From positions 219,492 to 283,491 of the forward strand of contig NW_005201192.1 of assembly GCF_000372725.1 (NCBI RefSeq): 64,000 bases of DNA, in the 5' to 3' direction. A program made the position numbers and the translations under genes. The notes below the pieces were generated by a model that searched no databases, was not told the origin of the DNA, and saw nothing but the letters and a program-made list of their open reading frames with translations. Positions 10,078 through 21,564 of this stretch are shown piece after piece (the first letter of the stretch is position 1; every line of letters begins with the position of its first letter). Source of the DNA: Emiliania huxleyi CCMP1516. Its lineage: Eukaryota; Haptophyta; Isochrysidales; Noelaerhabdaceae.

Positions 10078-10845
10078 ATGGCTCCCGTGCCGCTGCCGCA
10101 CAAGAAGATCGTCAAGAAGAAGACCAACAAGTTCAAGCGTCACCAGTCCGACGAGTTTGTCAAGGTCAAGGAGAGCTGGAGGAAGCCCCGCGGTATCGAC
10201 TCGCGGCAGCGGCGCAGGCGCAGAGACCCTGCCAGCCCGCCGCGCTGAAGCTCGCTGCGTCGGGGAGGGCGGGCTGTCGCCGCAGCATGCCAGCGCTGGG
10301 AGCCGGGCCGCGGCGGCAGTGCCGACTCCGCAGCTGCTGCGCCCTCGCACGCGACGGCCGCCGTGCTCTGTTGCGCTGCTTGTGGTGAGCCTCGGCCGGC
10401 TGCCCTCTTGCAGGTTCAAGGGCCTGACGCTCCTTGTGAATGTGGGCTACGGCTCGGACAAGAAGACGCGCCACATGCTGCCCGGCGGCTTCTACAAATT
10501 CACCGTGAGCACCGTCAAGGAGCTCGACGTCCTTCTGATGCAGAACCGCCGGTGCCCCCCCCCCCCCACCCGGCCGCTGCTCGGCTCCCCTCCCCTCCTC
10601 GCCGCGGCGCCTCGCTCAACCCTGCTCTCCCGCCCTGCCACCGCCGCATCCGCCTTGCAGCGCTCCGCCCCTCAACCCAGCGCGCCATCCAACGCTATCG
10701 CCCCTCATCCCCTTGCAGGTATGCGGCGGAGATTGCGCACAATGTCTCTGCGCGCAAGCGCAAGGAGATTGTGGAGCGTGCGGCGCAGCTGAACATCAAG
10801 GTGCTCAACGGCGGCGCCAAGCTCAAGTCCGAGGAGAACGAGTGA
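10078..10845 (+). CDS. RPL32: 60S ribosomal protein eL32, right copy
   Basis: Exons 10078-10217, 10414-10551 and 10719-10845. Intron 1 (10218-10413) starts GC and ends AG; intron 2 (10552-10718) is GT-AG. The predicted protein is identical or nearly so to the left copy (134 residues, ends LKSEENE). The 230 bp upstream contains GGAATTCTTTTCTGTC, a pyrimidine-rich motif that could be the transcription start of a translation-machinery gene (inference). Having two divergent eL32 copies 4.4 kb apart is unusual; both look functional. Confidence 0.95.
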
Positions 10846-11316
10846 GCGCCGTTGGCCCGCCTACCCCTCGCTGCGAGGGGCCCCGCTTGCATTCGTTGGG
10901 AGGGGGGATCGAAAGCCTCCCCCCCCGCCCCCGTGACCTTTGATTTGACGTACGCTCTATATACGCCATCGATGTAGTGCACCCTCTTTCTCCCAAACAA
11001 CGCTCGCGAGCGGCGAGAGACGCCACTGAGACGCTGCCACGCGCCCCTCGTGCGGGGCCTGCATGCTCTGGGGGCAAGGTCCAAGACTCTTCCAAGACCA
11101 CAAGAGTTTCCGCGGTGGACCCAACCGGCAAAAGCCAAAACCGCTCGACACGAGGGGCCGTCTCGAAGCCGTGCAGCAGGGGCACCCCAGGCGCACGCGC
11201 AGGGACCCCAGAGGCTGCCGCCTGCGGCACGGCCTGGGGAGGCGCAACACGCGACCGGCGGGCTCCTGTGAAAAAAGAGGTACATCGCACAAATGATTTG
11301 TGCAGCGCATCTCCGG
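10846..11316. other. convergent 3' intergenic spacer, right arm
   Basis: Mirror of 4467-4924. It contains the same blocks (CTCTATATACGCCATCGATG; GGGGCCCCGCTTGCATTCG) with scattered indels against the left arm. No gene seen. Confidence 0.6.
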
Positions 11317-12342
11317 CTACGACACTCCAGCCGACCACTGCGTCCCCTTGCCCCGCACGCCCAGCCGCGCCGACTCTTGCCTGCGTCGTGCTTTGGCCAA
11401 CCGGTCGTACATGAGGATCGAGCCCGCCACGGCCACGTTGTACGATGCATAGTTCTCCGACTCCAGCGAGACGGTCGCATGACACGCGCGCAGCACAGAA
11501 GTCGGCAGGCCCGCGTCCTCCGAGCCGAGCAGGTAGATGGCGTTGGGCGGGTGCTCGAACTCTGAGAGCGGCGTGCCGCCGAACTCGACAGCGACCCACA
11601 GCGCCCCTTTCGGCGCACACGTCTCGACGAACGCATTCCAGTCATCCAGTTCTAAGAACGGGACGCGCTGGATGGCGTGCACCGTGTCTGTGGGCTGGTT
11701 CTTGTACCGCGTGCCGACTGTGAAGAGCAGGCTCGCGCCGAGCTGATACGCCGAGCGCCAGAGGGTGCCCAAGTTGGCTTGATTCTTCGCGCCAACTACA
11801 CCGATCCCAAAGTATCCGCCTTTTGCAAGCTTCCCCGATGGCTGCGCCGCCTGATCGGCGCGCGCTGCATCGAACGAGGCGGCAGCGCGGCGAAAGAGTT
11901 TGACGTCAATGCGGCGAGCCACGGGAGAGCCATCAGGCGCCTCGGCGCACAGAGGAAGGAGTGCGTCGGCGGCGTCGTTCGCGTCGGCGTCAGCGTCAAC
12001 CACGTCGCGCAATACCGGCATCCACGAACCTCTCGAGGCAATCGTCTCGTAGACGCAGACATAGAACCGCGTCAGGTCAACGCCGTCATTTGCGAGGCAG
12101 CGGAGCAGCTCCAAGCCGGTGGCCGATGCTGCACTCGAGGGCTCAAACTGGCAAAGGCGACCTTGTGCCAAGGAGCCACCGTCGTACATATAGCGCACGA
12201 GCACTGTTGACGACGTGCCGTCGAGAGATGGGCCAATGGGTTTCCCCGATAGGTGCTCGCGGAGGTCCATACGGCAGAGCAGTGGGAGGAAGCAGAGCCC
12301 GCGCGCAGCTGCCACCGTCGCGTGCGGAGGCGCGCTCCTCAT
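11317..12342 (-). CDS. SpoU/TrmH-type RNA 2'-O-methyltransferase, right copy
   Basis: 341 residues from ATG at 12342, matching the left copy in length and nearly every residue (FLELDD here, FFELDD there). A 12-base insertion just upstream adds another in-frame ATG (MRDP), so this copy could start four codons earlier. The SPOUT motifs NQANLGTLWRSAYQLGA and LESENYASYNVAVAGS are intact. It lies between convergent eL32 and the inverted-repeat transposon at 12412-13286. Confidence 0.82.
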   Translation of the reverse strand: MRSAPPHATVAAARGLCFLPLLCRMDLREHLSGKPIGPSLDGTSSTVLVRYMYDGGSLAQGRLCQFEPSSAASATGLELLRCLANDGVDLTRFYVCVYETIASRGSWMPVLRDVVDADADANDAADALLPLCAEAPDGSPVARRIDVKLFRRAAASFDAARADQAAQPSGKLAKGGYFGIGVVGAKNQANLGTLWRSAYQLGASLLFTVGTRYKNQPTDTVHAIQRVPFLELDDWNAFVETCAPKGALWVAVEFGGTPLSEFEHPPNAIYLLGSEDAGLPTSVLRACHATVSLESENYASYNVAVAGSILMYDRLAKARRRQESARLGVRGKGTQWSAGVS

Positions 12343-12411
12343 CGGATCCCTCATCTTGAAACCACGCGGGCGAGAGGCGGGGTGGGCAGTCCCACGCTCG
12401 TCGGTGTCGCC

Positions 12412-13286
12412 CTGAGGGAGGGCGGAGGGTGTAGAGGATGTAGAGTGTAGAGCGCTGTAGAGCTGTAGAGATGTAGAGCGCTCTGGAGCGCTGTAGAGCT
12501 GTAGAGCTCTACATCCGCCGCGTGACGAGGCGCCTGCGTTGTAGAGCGATGTAGAGCGCGATTTTGCTGTAGAGTTTGTTGTAGAGGCTCTACAGCCAAA
12601 CCGCCAAGGCAGTGACTCAAAGAGGTCGAGCCGCGCTAATGGGGTGTCTCCGAGCTTACTGGAGCTCTGATGGACAGCCCTGACTATCCCTGACACACAG
12701 AGAGTCACTCCGACGGCACACAACACCCTATAACTGCGTCATGACCAGCCTGCCATGTGTCGCCGGTGCCGCATTCGTCGCTGTGCTTCTTTAGCAGGCG
12801 GTGGACTGTCGGCTGCGAGGACGGTCGCATTTGCGCGAGGCGAGGGGATCATTGTTGAGCGTTGCATGAGCCATGACTCGCGCCAGCGCGTGCGGGAGCT
12901 CCTGGCTGAGCGTTGAGTCCAGGCGAGTTGCGCTGGCCACGATCGCTACGCCGAGCCGAGCTGACGCGCCGAGGCGCCGGCCAGTCGCAGCCGTGAGGCA
13001 TGCCACAGCAGCAGAGGCACCTCCTACCCATTGGGCGGGCAGACAGAAGGCCAGGGCAGCACTGGCAAGTGCAACGCGCCTCATGTCGGAGAGCGACCGT
13101 GCCTCGTTCGCCGCTTATGATGTAGAGTTTGTTGTAGAGATTTCACGTTGTAGAGCGCCTCTACATCGCTCTACAACGGAGGCGCATCGTCACGCGGTGG
13201 ATGTAGAGCTCTACAGCTCTACAGCGCTCTCCAGCTCTACAGCTCTACAGCGCTCTACACTCTACATCCTCTACACCCTCCCTCAG
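12412..13286. mobile_element. GTAGAG-type inverted-repeat DNA element, complete right copy
   Basis: 875 bp. Ends are CTGAGGGAGGGCGGAGGG and CCCTCCCTCAG, continuing inward as long inverted repeats (about 200 bp) of TGTAGAG units. Flanks are GTGTCGCC on both sides (12404-12411 and 13287-13294), a perfect 8-bp target-site duplication. Long inverted repeats and an 8-bp duplication fit Mutator-like or hAT-like DNA transposons; no transposase was found, so it is non-autonomous. Its 540-bp core holds the same small frame as the left copy (12791-13084, -). Confidence 0.85.
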
Positions 13287-13294
13287 GTGTCGCC

Positions 13295-13822
<528 letters not shown>

Positions 13823-13946
13823 AGCAGGAGAGCCCCACCTGTGTCCCCCTGATCGTCCTTCCAAAATCCTGCTCGTGCAGGTGGGGACCCTGTCCTCCTC
13901 CCCTATCCCTCGTTTGGGTTGTCTGTTTTCTTTCTTTCTTTCTTTC
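13823..13946 (-). repeat. gene-upstream-type repeat, type B
   Basis: On the minus strand: GAAAGAAAGAAAACAGACAA, CCAAACGAGGGATAGGGGAGG, GGGTCCCCACCTGCACGAGC, AGGATTTTGGAAGGACGATC and CACAGGTGGGGCTCTCCTGC. The same arrangement is at 38155-38300 (-) and 47945-48065 (+), where it precedes gene starts. Here no convincing gene follows on the minus strand. Confidence 0.65.
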
Positions 13947-14149
13947 GCGATTCACTCGCAAGAGAATTTTGCCAAACTCCCTCGCACAACAAGGGGAACG
14001 GGACCGGTGCGCACTGGCACTAACCGTTATAAAAAGAATTCTTCGAGGTTCACCTCTGAAGCCCTGATACCCGGGTACAAGATTTTCAGTGTACGTGCGT
14101 ACTTTTATCTCTCTCAGTGTACGTACTTTTAGCTTACTGGGAGGAAAGG

Positions 14150-14690
14150 GAGGGGGGGTTGTGTTCTCTAGGCCCCTAAGGGCTTGTCCATGCCTGCGGC
14201 CGCGGGCGTGCGGGCGGGCCCGCCAGGCTCGGCGAAGCTCCGAGCGGGTCTTCGAGCTCGCCGCCCGCGAGGAGCCAGCATGGCTCGTCGCTCCGACGGC
14301 AGCCTCTGCCCAGTATGCTCTCGGCATTCTGTACAGCCTCGCCAAGCTCTCTGGGAAGGTCTGCAGGGCCAGGGCGGGCCGTCTCGGGCGCGATGGCGCG
14401 CTCTGTAGTACCATGTCTACCAGCTCTCCGATCGGGTCGCCGGCAGCGTACTCCTCCGAGCCGCACGACGAGAGCCGCCCCTCGCCGGCGATGAAGAGGC
14501 TGTGCCATCCGCCTGACGCCGCCCTCGCCTGCGGGTTGGACTCGCACAGCAACGCAGCGAAGCGCACAGCCACCGCACGTGGCAGCCCTCGTCCTCAGGC
14601 TGCGCCGGCAGCTCGAAGCCGCGCTCTTGCGCCCACAAGCGGATGGCCTCGGATCGCCGCCCGCGTCGCCTGCGGCGGGCCCGCATAGCG
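14150..14690 (-). CDS. possible RCC1-like repeat fragment
   Basis: On the minus strand the frame from about 14573 reads SGGWHSLFIAGEGRLSSCGS, close to one RCC1 blade (G-x-H-S-L-x-L-x-x-x-G-x-L/V-x-x-x-G). It is preceded by RSEAIRLWAQERGFELPAQ and followed by Ala/Arg-rich sequence without more blades. RCC1 proteins normally have seven repeats, so this would be a fragment, a pseudogene, or a single-blade stretch next to another domain. No start codon or splice sites can be fixed. Could also be chance. Confidence 0.25.
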
Positions 14691-14699
14691 CGCCGCTCG

Positions 14700-16084
14700 C
14701 CGGGGGAGTGCCCAGGGGGTTGTGGAGGGCAGCCTGCCTCGCTCAGACCGCCGCCGACGCGGCGCGGGGCCGCCGTCGGCGCTGCTGCCGCGCACGTTGC
14801 GCTGTGGGCGTCACCATCGTGTCCTCACCGCGTCGCCGACGCCACTTGCCGCTCGCCGCTGCCCTGCCCTGCCCTGCCACGTATTATTTATTGCTCGAGG
14901 GGCACGCCCTCACCTAATTACTTAATCAATTAATTAATTAATTGCGTCGGCGTGGCGCGGCGGCGGGCGACGCGAGGCGGCGGCGCGGCGCGGCGGTGGG
15001 CGACGTAGAGCGGGGCGGCGCAAACACCTGTACTGAACGGGCCAGCTCTGGTCTTAGGCTCAGCGCAGTGGTCGTGCCGCCCTCGACTCGAGGGGCTGCC
15101 TTCCACCCGTAGCTGCTCATGCCGGGGGAGGGGGGAGACCTCCTGTTCCCCGCGGAACACGAGAAGGCCCCTCCTTGCCCCGGTCTGTGATGCAGGGCGG
15201 TGGTCGTGCCATCGTCGCTTCGTACACACACACACCCCGCCGCAACCGTCGCCGGCGCGCGACAAGTTCCCGTCAGCAGGACTGTCCTCGCCGAATGCGT
15301 GCCGCTAAGGCGGGACGCACTCAGGGACAGTGCGCCGACGGGACGCGGCTCGAGGGCGACTCCCGCGAAGGCACGGCTGGCAACCGTGGCGCGGGGCTCG
15401 TCTTCGAAAAGTCGGGTATGGCTCCGCCCGCAACTCTCTCTCGCTGACACGCGCGCCCGTCGACCTTACGACGGGTGCGCTGCGGTCGCACGCCTCCCGA
15501 GTCATATGCCACGGCGTGCGATCTAGATTCAGCACACGCACTTCTGCTCGCATACACTCATACAATGAATTGACATCTCCCATGAGTGCGAGTTAGGGCT
15601 AGCGAGGGAGACGCCCAAGGGTGGGTGGGCGACGGCTAGCACCACACTCCTCTCCTTAAAACCCTGTTGTGAAACCTGTGGCAGCGGACGGACGTCAAAG
15701 CACAAAGGAACTAGGAAGACGGCCGCGAAAGTGCACGGCGACAGGAAACATACACTTGTTTGCCTCACCCGCCCCCCCCAACAAAGCCCCGAGCAAGCCC
15801 CCCCAATCAAGAAAAGGGTCGGGCCGGGCTTTTCACGGCTAAAAATAATAAAGCCGGCATTCCCCGTTCCTTTAAAAACGCATGATTTCCAATGAAAATG
15901 GGAATCGTAAGGAATCCACAGCAATCAAGCCGGGTCTGAGACGGCTGTGTACTAGCGCCTGCCTGCCTACTCTCGAAACCGCAAAAGCGTAAAGTCTTGC
16001 TGGAGCAACTTGTGCGGCATACAGAGGCAGGAAGTCCATCATAGGGTGAGCACAGCCTGCCCGTCCGCGCGCGCCCCCACTGGC
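14700..16084. other. non-coding stretch with AT-rich patches
   Basis: Holds an ATTAATTAATTAATT tract (14924-14945), a purine/pyrimidine-rich 15,000-15,500 region with only short frames, a partial type A repeat (15609-15665, minus direction), and an AT-richer patch (15830-15910). A 92-codon frame starts at 15583 on the minus strand 22 bp after the type A repeat, which is where a gene start would be expected, but its product is not recognised. Confidence 0.4.
15609..15665 (-). repeat. gene-upstream repeat, type A, partial
   Basis: On the minus strand: CAGGGTTTTAAGGAGAGGAG, GTGTGGTGCTAGCCGTCGCC and CACCCACCCTTGGG. It lacks the AAAG and GGGAGGGATGGG modules. It points at the minus-strand ATG at 15583. 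Confidence 0.5.
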
Positions 16085-17709
16085 ATGGCGGCGCGCGCGC
16101 GTCTCGTCCTCTGCCCCCCCCTCTGCCGCGCCTCCCTCCTTCGCGGCCTCCCAATCCGCGCATTTCGCGCCAGCCCTCTGGCTAAGCCTGGCTCTGTGTC
16201 TCTGGCGTCAGGGCGTTGGCATCGTGGGGATCTGGGATACTCTACGCTGCGGGCCAGGACGCTTGGGGAGGAGGTTGGTATGCTGGTGCAGGACCGAGCA
16301 AAGGTGGAAAACAAGCGCCTTGCGCGCTGCGGCTCCTGCGAGGGGTGCAACGCCAAGGACTGCGGCGCCTGCGTCAATTGCCTAGACAAGCCAAAGTTCC
16401 ATGGCCCAGGCGCCGCCCGTCCCAATACCACCGCTGCCGGGCTCAATCAAATGCTGAGCAGCGAACCGTCTGCGCCCCCCCGCCGCAGGCGTCAAGAAGC
16501 AGGCTTGCGTCAGAAGGCGCTGCGTGCAGATTCTGGCGCGCGGCCATTCGGAGGACAAGCTGCTCGAGTCGCCGCGCAAGAAGCTCAAGGTGGCTCAGGC
16601 GATATCGAACGGGCTGATGCCGGACGGAACCTTCCCGCTGGCCTCGTTCGACTTCGACGAGCACCTCGCAGACGAGTGTATGGGCGCCTTCGAGTCCGAG
16701 GTGCGGCGCTCACTGGTTCACAGGGGGGGGGGGCGTGGCACAGCTGCCGCCCTGCGCCGGCTCACCCTCTCCCACTAAGTCCGTCGCCGCGCGACAGCGC
16801 CCTTCGCCGCGGCCGCCACATCAGCTCCCGTGGCACTTCCCTCTACTGACGCTGCCCCCCCTCCCCCCCCACCACCACCAGCCCGACCTCGCCGAGCTGC
16901 ATGGCCTCCTCCTGCCTGGAGAGATGGAATCGCTGCAGCAGAATGCACGCCTCAAGCCGACTGTCATCAGCCTCTCGCCGCGGGGCGAGGGGCGCAGACA
17001 GGCAGCGCGACTGCAGCGGTGCGGCAAGTGCGGCCCGTGCAAGGCGATCGACTGCGGCACCTGCCAGAATTGCGCCGACAAGCCGCGCTTCGGCGGCAAG
17101 GGCGTCAAGAAGCAAGCCTGCGTCGTCCGCCGCTGCATCAACCTCACCAAGCATGAGGACGATGCGGCGGAACTGCCGACGCCGCTGCCGACGCCGCCAG
17201 CGCCGATGCCGCCGCCGGCACCGGCGCCGATGCATCCCCCGATGCCTCACCAGTCGAGGCCAGTCCCCGTTGTCGTGACGCAGCCGTCGAGCGCTCTCCC
17301 CGTTGCTGTGGCGACAAGCCAAGTCATGCGCACGCCGTCGCCGGACTCGATGTCGTCAGAGGAGATGATGTCGCACGGCACCGGCAGCCCGACTGGGGTG
17401 ATGGATGGGCCGAGCCGACAGGGGCTGCCCCGCGTTACGGCGGCGCCCGTCCCCTTCAACGGCGACAAGAGCCAGCTTCCGATGGCCGAGGCGCAGGCTG
17501 CGCCGGCCGGATGGGGCACCGCCGACGGATGGGGGGGGCTCGCCCCGCCGACGTGGGAGGAGCCTAACGCCCACCATCACCCGGGGCCGGGCATGCTGCA
17601 GTCGTGCGAGTTCGACCTAGCGCGGGTCGATCCGGCCGAGGGGTCGCTCAAGCTGGACGAGTGGCCCAGCTGGCTCTCAGAGGGCAGCACCGTCACGCCG
17701 ATGGCCTGA
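16085..17709 (+). CDS. protein with two CXXC zinc fingers
   Basis: Exons: up to 16409, 16489-16700 and 16882-17709. The 5' end is uncertain: ATG 16085 and ATG 16280 are both in frame. Finger 1 spans the first intron: RCGSCEGCNAKDCGACVNC, LDKPKFHGPG, then KKQACVRRRC. Finger 2: RCGKCGPCKAIDCGTCQNC, ADKPRFGGKGVKKQ, CVVRRC. Both have the eight zinc-binding Cys and the KFGG-type loop of CXXC domains (CFP1, DNMT1, MLL, MBD1), which bind unmethylated CpG. The C-terminal 200 residues are Pro/Met/Ser-rich without a recognised domain and end WLSEGSTVTPMA. Intron 1 is GC-AG (79 nt), intron 2 GT-AG (181 nt). A nuclear chromatin role is inferred. Only the right arm has this gene. Confidence 0.8.
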
Positions 17710-18449
17710 GTGAGGCGGCGGCGAGCCCTCTACTTGCCTTGCGAGCGCGCGCCGGGCGCGCCGGGGGCGGCGCGCCCTGTCCGCCAGGTGAGCGGGCGCT
17801 CTCATCCGTATTATTGAGCATCGGGCTCGGGATGATCGCCCCCCCCTGCGGGCATCGTTGGATTCTGCCATCGTTTTTGCACGGAGGCACTCGCTGCGCG
17901 GCAAGTGCTTATCTGGAATTTGCTTGCTTCTTCCCGCCCTGACGGGACACTCTAGCCCTCTCTGCTTTCTCTTTTCTCTCTCTCCGATTCTCTCTCCCTG
18001 CCGTGTCTGTGTGTTCCTAGCCCTGCTTGCTCCCTCCTTCTTTGCTGGTGTCTTGGCCCTTCCTGTGCCTTTGCCCCTGTCCCCACCTGTTGTCGTACTA
18101 CGTGAGTTCATGTCGTCGTGCCGGCGCGTGCTTGTGGCGCACATGAAGGGACGCCGGCGGTTTGTTGTAAACCGGCGTAAGATGTTAAATTCTTTTTCCG
18201 CGCTGTTAAATTCTTTTCGGCTGTTAAATTCTTTTCTGCTGTATGCTCACCAATTGAGCCTTTTTGTGTCTGTGTGTCGCTCGAGCGTGTCGTCGTCATC
18301 TGTCTCGCGTCCACCCATACCGCGTTGGTGTCCAGTCCGAGCCGGGCCCCTCTTTCGTTTCGTGTCAGGTAAAAGTTGGGGGTTTCGCGTTACTCGATTA
18401 TGGAGTCACGTCGCGCGTTGACGCGTCTGCCCTTCCGTACCTTTCTAGA
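17710..18449. other. intergenic, upstream of right coiled-coil gene
   Basis: No gene seen. Pyrimidine-rich 17930-18100. It contains a threefold GTTAAATTCTTTT motif (18184-18240). Homology with the left arm resumes at 18399 (TATGGAGTCACGTCGCGCG) and is broken again by about 27 bp just before the ATG at 18450. Confidence 0.5.
18184..18240 (+). promoter_or_regulatory. triple AAATTCTTTT motif
   Basis: Three near-tandem units GTTAAATTCTTTTT, TGTTAAATTCTTTTCGG and TGTTAAATTCTTTTCTG, 210 bp before the coiled-coil start. The core AATTCTTTT also occurs just before EIPR1 (56856-56866, minus) and the carrier at 48138 (48075). Function as an initiator or leader element is inference. Confidence 0.35.
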
Positions 18450-19984
18450 ATGAGTTCTAGCGACACCCAAGCCCCACCAGAGCAGGAGCCACCCGCCGCG
18501 TCCGAGCAGCATGGGCCCGCGGTTCACGAGCAGCCCATCTCTGATGATGACGAGCCGCAGTCAGAGCGGGCCAGCGGGACCGAGCGGTTGGATCCGCACG
18601 CAGAAGAGAGTCCGGAGGACGTCATCGCGGACCGGCAGCGGCGGAGGCGTGAGGCTCTCGGGGCGACCCAAGACCACCCGACCTCGCTTATTGGCGACGC
18701 TGGTACGCCGGGAACCGGCGCTGCTCGCACCGGCGCCGACCCAAGGCCACCATTGAGGATAACCGATGTGCCTGCAGTCATCGCAGGCGCCCGTCCCGCG
18801 GCGACACGGCGGACGGCCACCGGCACTGCCAGCGTTGCAGTTGCGATGCGTCGAAGGCCTGCCTCGGCCTCGCATCCGCGGTCGCCGGCCAAGGGCCTCC
18901 AAGCCGCGGCACATCGCGGGGCGGCTGCGGGAGGCCGCATCCGAGGGCAGCCGGTTGGCTCGACACGGCGAGGAGTGGAGGAGCTCGCCGAGCAGGTGGA
19001 GCAGACGAGACGGGCGCTCGCACAGGCCGAGCGAGACAACAGACAGCTCAGAGCAGCGGCGGCGCGGAGCGAGGCGGAGCTCCGCCGCGCAGAGCGGAGC
19101 GCCGAGGACGCGCACCCTGCGGCGGCGGCCCTCTTTGAGTCGAGTGGGAGCGTCGCTGCCATTGGGGCGGGCCTGCCCCGCGCGGACGCGCACCTGCTGC
19201 GTAATCTGAAAGGGCAGGTGCGCGAGCTACGGCGGCAGCTCCAGGGCAAAGAGGCGGAGCTGGCCGAGCTGGCAGAGCTCGAGCACAAGAGAGCAGACGC
19301 CCCGGTGAGCACGGCTGCTCACGCCGCACGGCGGGAGTAGGCCCACTCGAGCAAGAGCACGCGGCTGCGCGAGCTGCAGGTGCAGGCGCGCACCTACTTT
19401 GGCGAGGTGCGCCGGCTGCAGTCGCTGCTCGAGTTTGCGCGGCAGGAGAAGGAGGGGGCGATGGCCGCACTGCAGCAGCAGCACGACGAGGAGAAGGCGG
19501 CGCTGCGGCAGCGGCAGAGGGCGATCCAGAGCCAGGGGGCGGCGCTCGATGAGGAGCCTGGGCGGCGAATGGGAACGGCCGGCCGCGCGACACGTCCTTG
19601 ACACGTCCCTGACGCGTGCAGGAGCTCGGCCGCTGGATGGATGATAATGACCAGCTGCGCGACCTCGTGCAGGGCCTGGAGCGGCGGCTGAAGGAGGCGA
19701 GGAGCGGCGTGGCGGATCGCGACAGCAAGGCCAGAGAGCGCGCCGACCGCGAGGCGTGGCAGAGCGAGCTCGAGCGCAAGCTGCGCGCCGAGCACCACGC
19801 GGCGCTCAAGAAGCAGCAGGAGGAGTGGGCGGTGCAGGTCGAGGGCGAGAGGAAGGCGCTTGAGGCGGAGCGCGCGAAGGTGCGCAGGCTGGAGGCCGCG
19901 CTCAAGGAGCAGGGAGGGGCGGCGGGCAGCGGTGCGGAGGGACAGGCGGAGAAGAAGGGGGCGGGCGCGGAGGTGTCCGCGTGA
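18450..19984 (+). CDS. coiled-coil protein of unknown function, right copy
   Basis: Exons 18450-19304, 19341 to about 19570, and 19622-19984. It begins MSSSDTQAPPEQEPPAA (left copy MSASD...). Residues to about 150 are disordered and polar. Then comes a long Glu/Arg/Ala/Gln coiled coil (EELAEQVEQTRRALAQAERD onward) to the C-terminus. The 36-nt GT-AG intron (19305-19340) is retained in sequence and position from the left copy, so it is older than the duplication. A frame open upstream (from 18264) is not supported, because the left copy diverges there. Cytoskeletal or tether role possible; not recognised. Confidence 0.6.
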
Positions 19985-20594
19985 GGGACATGCACTTGCT
20001 ATATGAGTTTATGACCTGTGTGTAACTAGTACTTTATTAATGAACATCTCGAAAGGACGAAGTTTGGCACCAAGAGGCTTTGATTCTTACGACCCTCACC
20101 CGCCAAGGCAGGTGTGCACTCTGCTAGTACTTGTGTGCTCACACCACGACTACACTGTGCTCTGTGCACTGTGGGGGGGTGCCCGAGCATGAAACCATGA
20201 TGATTGATGTAAAATGTGCGCGTCTGTGGACTGTGCGTGTCCGTGTGTGGGACAGACGTTGTTGTCCTATGCGCGGGGCTTCCCACGTAACAGCCGAGAT
20301 GCAGCTACCCGAACCCACACACCACGACACGCCCACGACACGCCCGCGACACGCCGTCTCTTTATTTAGACCCTGAAGCCCGCTCTCTCTTCCTTAAGCC
20401 CGCCGCCGGCCGCGCGTGATCGAGCATTCCCTGCCGCTTCCTCAGGCGAGCTCCACGTCAAGCTGGCGCTCTGCGCAGACCACTGCACCCAGCGGTGCAC
20501 GGGAGGGACTGCAACAAAAAACAAGAAAGTCGATGGAGCGCCTTTCCGAGTTCTTCTTTCCGAGGAGATCTTTCAGAGAAATCGCGCTCAATAT
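19985..20594. other. intergenic between coiled-coil and methyltransferase genes
   Basis: 20065-20100 matches the left arm (GCACCAAGAGGCTTTGATTC), but about 20101-20570 has no counterpart in the left arm, where only 65 unrelated bases stand. It contains repeated CACGACACGCCC. No gene seen. Confidence 0.5.
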
Positions 20595-21486
20595 ATGCGG
20601 GTCGTCTCGCTGCTGCTCGCGCTCGCAGCCCCCGCTGCGGGCTTCAGCGCACTCGCTGGTGTCCGGCCTCAGCGCCTGCCGCCGCCCCGCAGCCCACGCC
20701 GCGCCGCCGCGCCGCACGCGTCGGCGGCGGCGGTCCTCGCAGCCCCAGCGACAGCGCTCGCGTCGAGGCCGCTCGCCATTGGTGCTGCTGCAACGGCGCT
20801 GGTCGCTACGATCTTCGCGTGGGTGCTGCGGGTGTTCAATACGCCCTCGCGCTCCTACCGCGACGGCGAGCGCGAGGCGGGCGGAATAAACTCCGTCGGA
20901 GAGGAGTACGATGCGTGGACGTCGGAGGGCATCCTCGAGTACTACTGGGGCGAGCACATCCACCTGGGCTACTACGAGGAGGGGCAGCGTAAGGCGCCCC
21001 TGTACGGCGGCAAGGACTTTGTCGAGGCGAAGTACGACTTCATCGACCGCATGCTCGACTTCTCTCAGACGGAGGCGCGCCGCCGCTCGCGCCGGCCGCC
21101 TTCTTTGCGGGGACACTTGTCCTTGCGCCGTCCTCGAGCCGCCCTCTCGACCCATCCGCGTAGGCGCCGAGCAAGGTGCTCGACGTCGGCTGCGGGATCG
21201 GCGGCACTAGCCGCTACATCGCCAAGAAGTTCCCCTCGGCCGACGTGACTGGCATCACCATCTCGCCAGAGCAGCGAAATGATGCATGTTTCATCTTGAT
21301 TTGTGTTTTGTGATAAACAGGCATCACAATCTCGCCTGAGCAGCGCCGCCGCGCAGAACAGCTCGCGACGGAGCGAGGCATCGGCAACGCGAAGTTCGAG
21401 CTGGTGAGACGCAGCCCGAGAGGAGAGCGGCGCCAGACGCAAGCCAGCTCGTCGGGCCTCGTGGGCCGCGCAGTCCGTCTGTGGAT

Positions 21487-21564
<78 letters not shown>

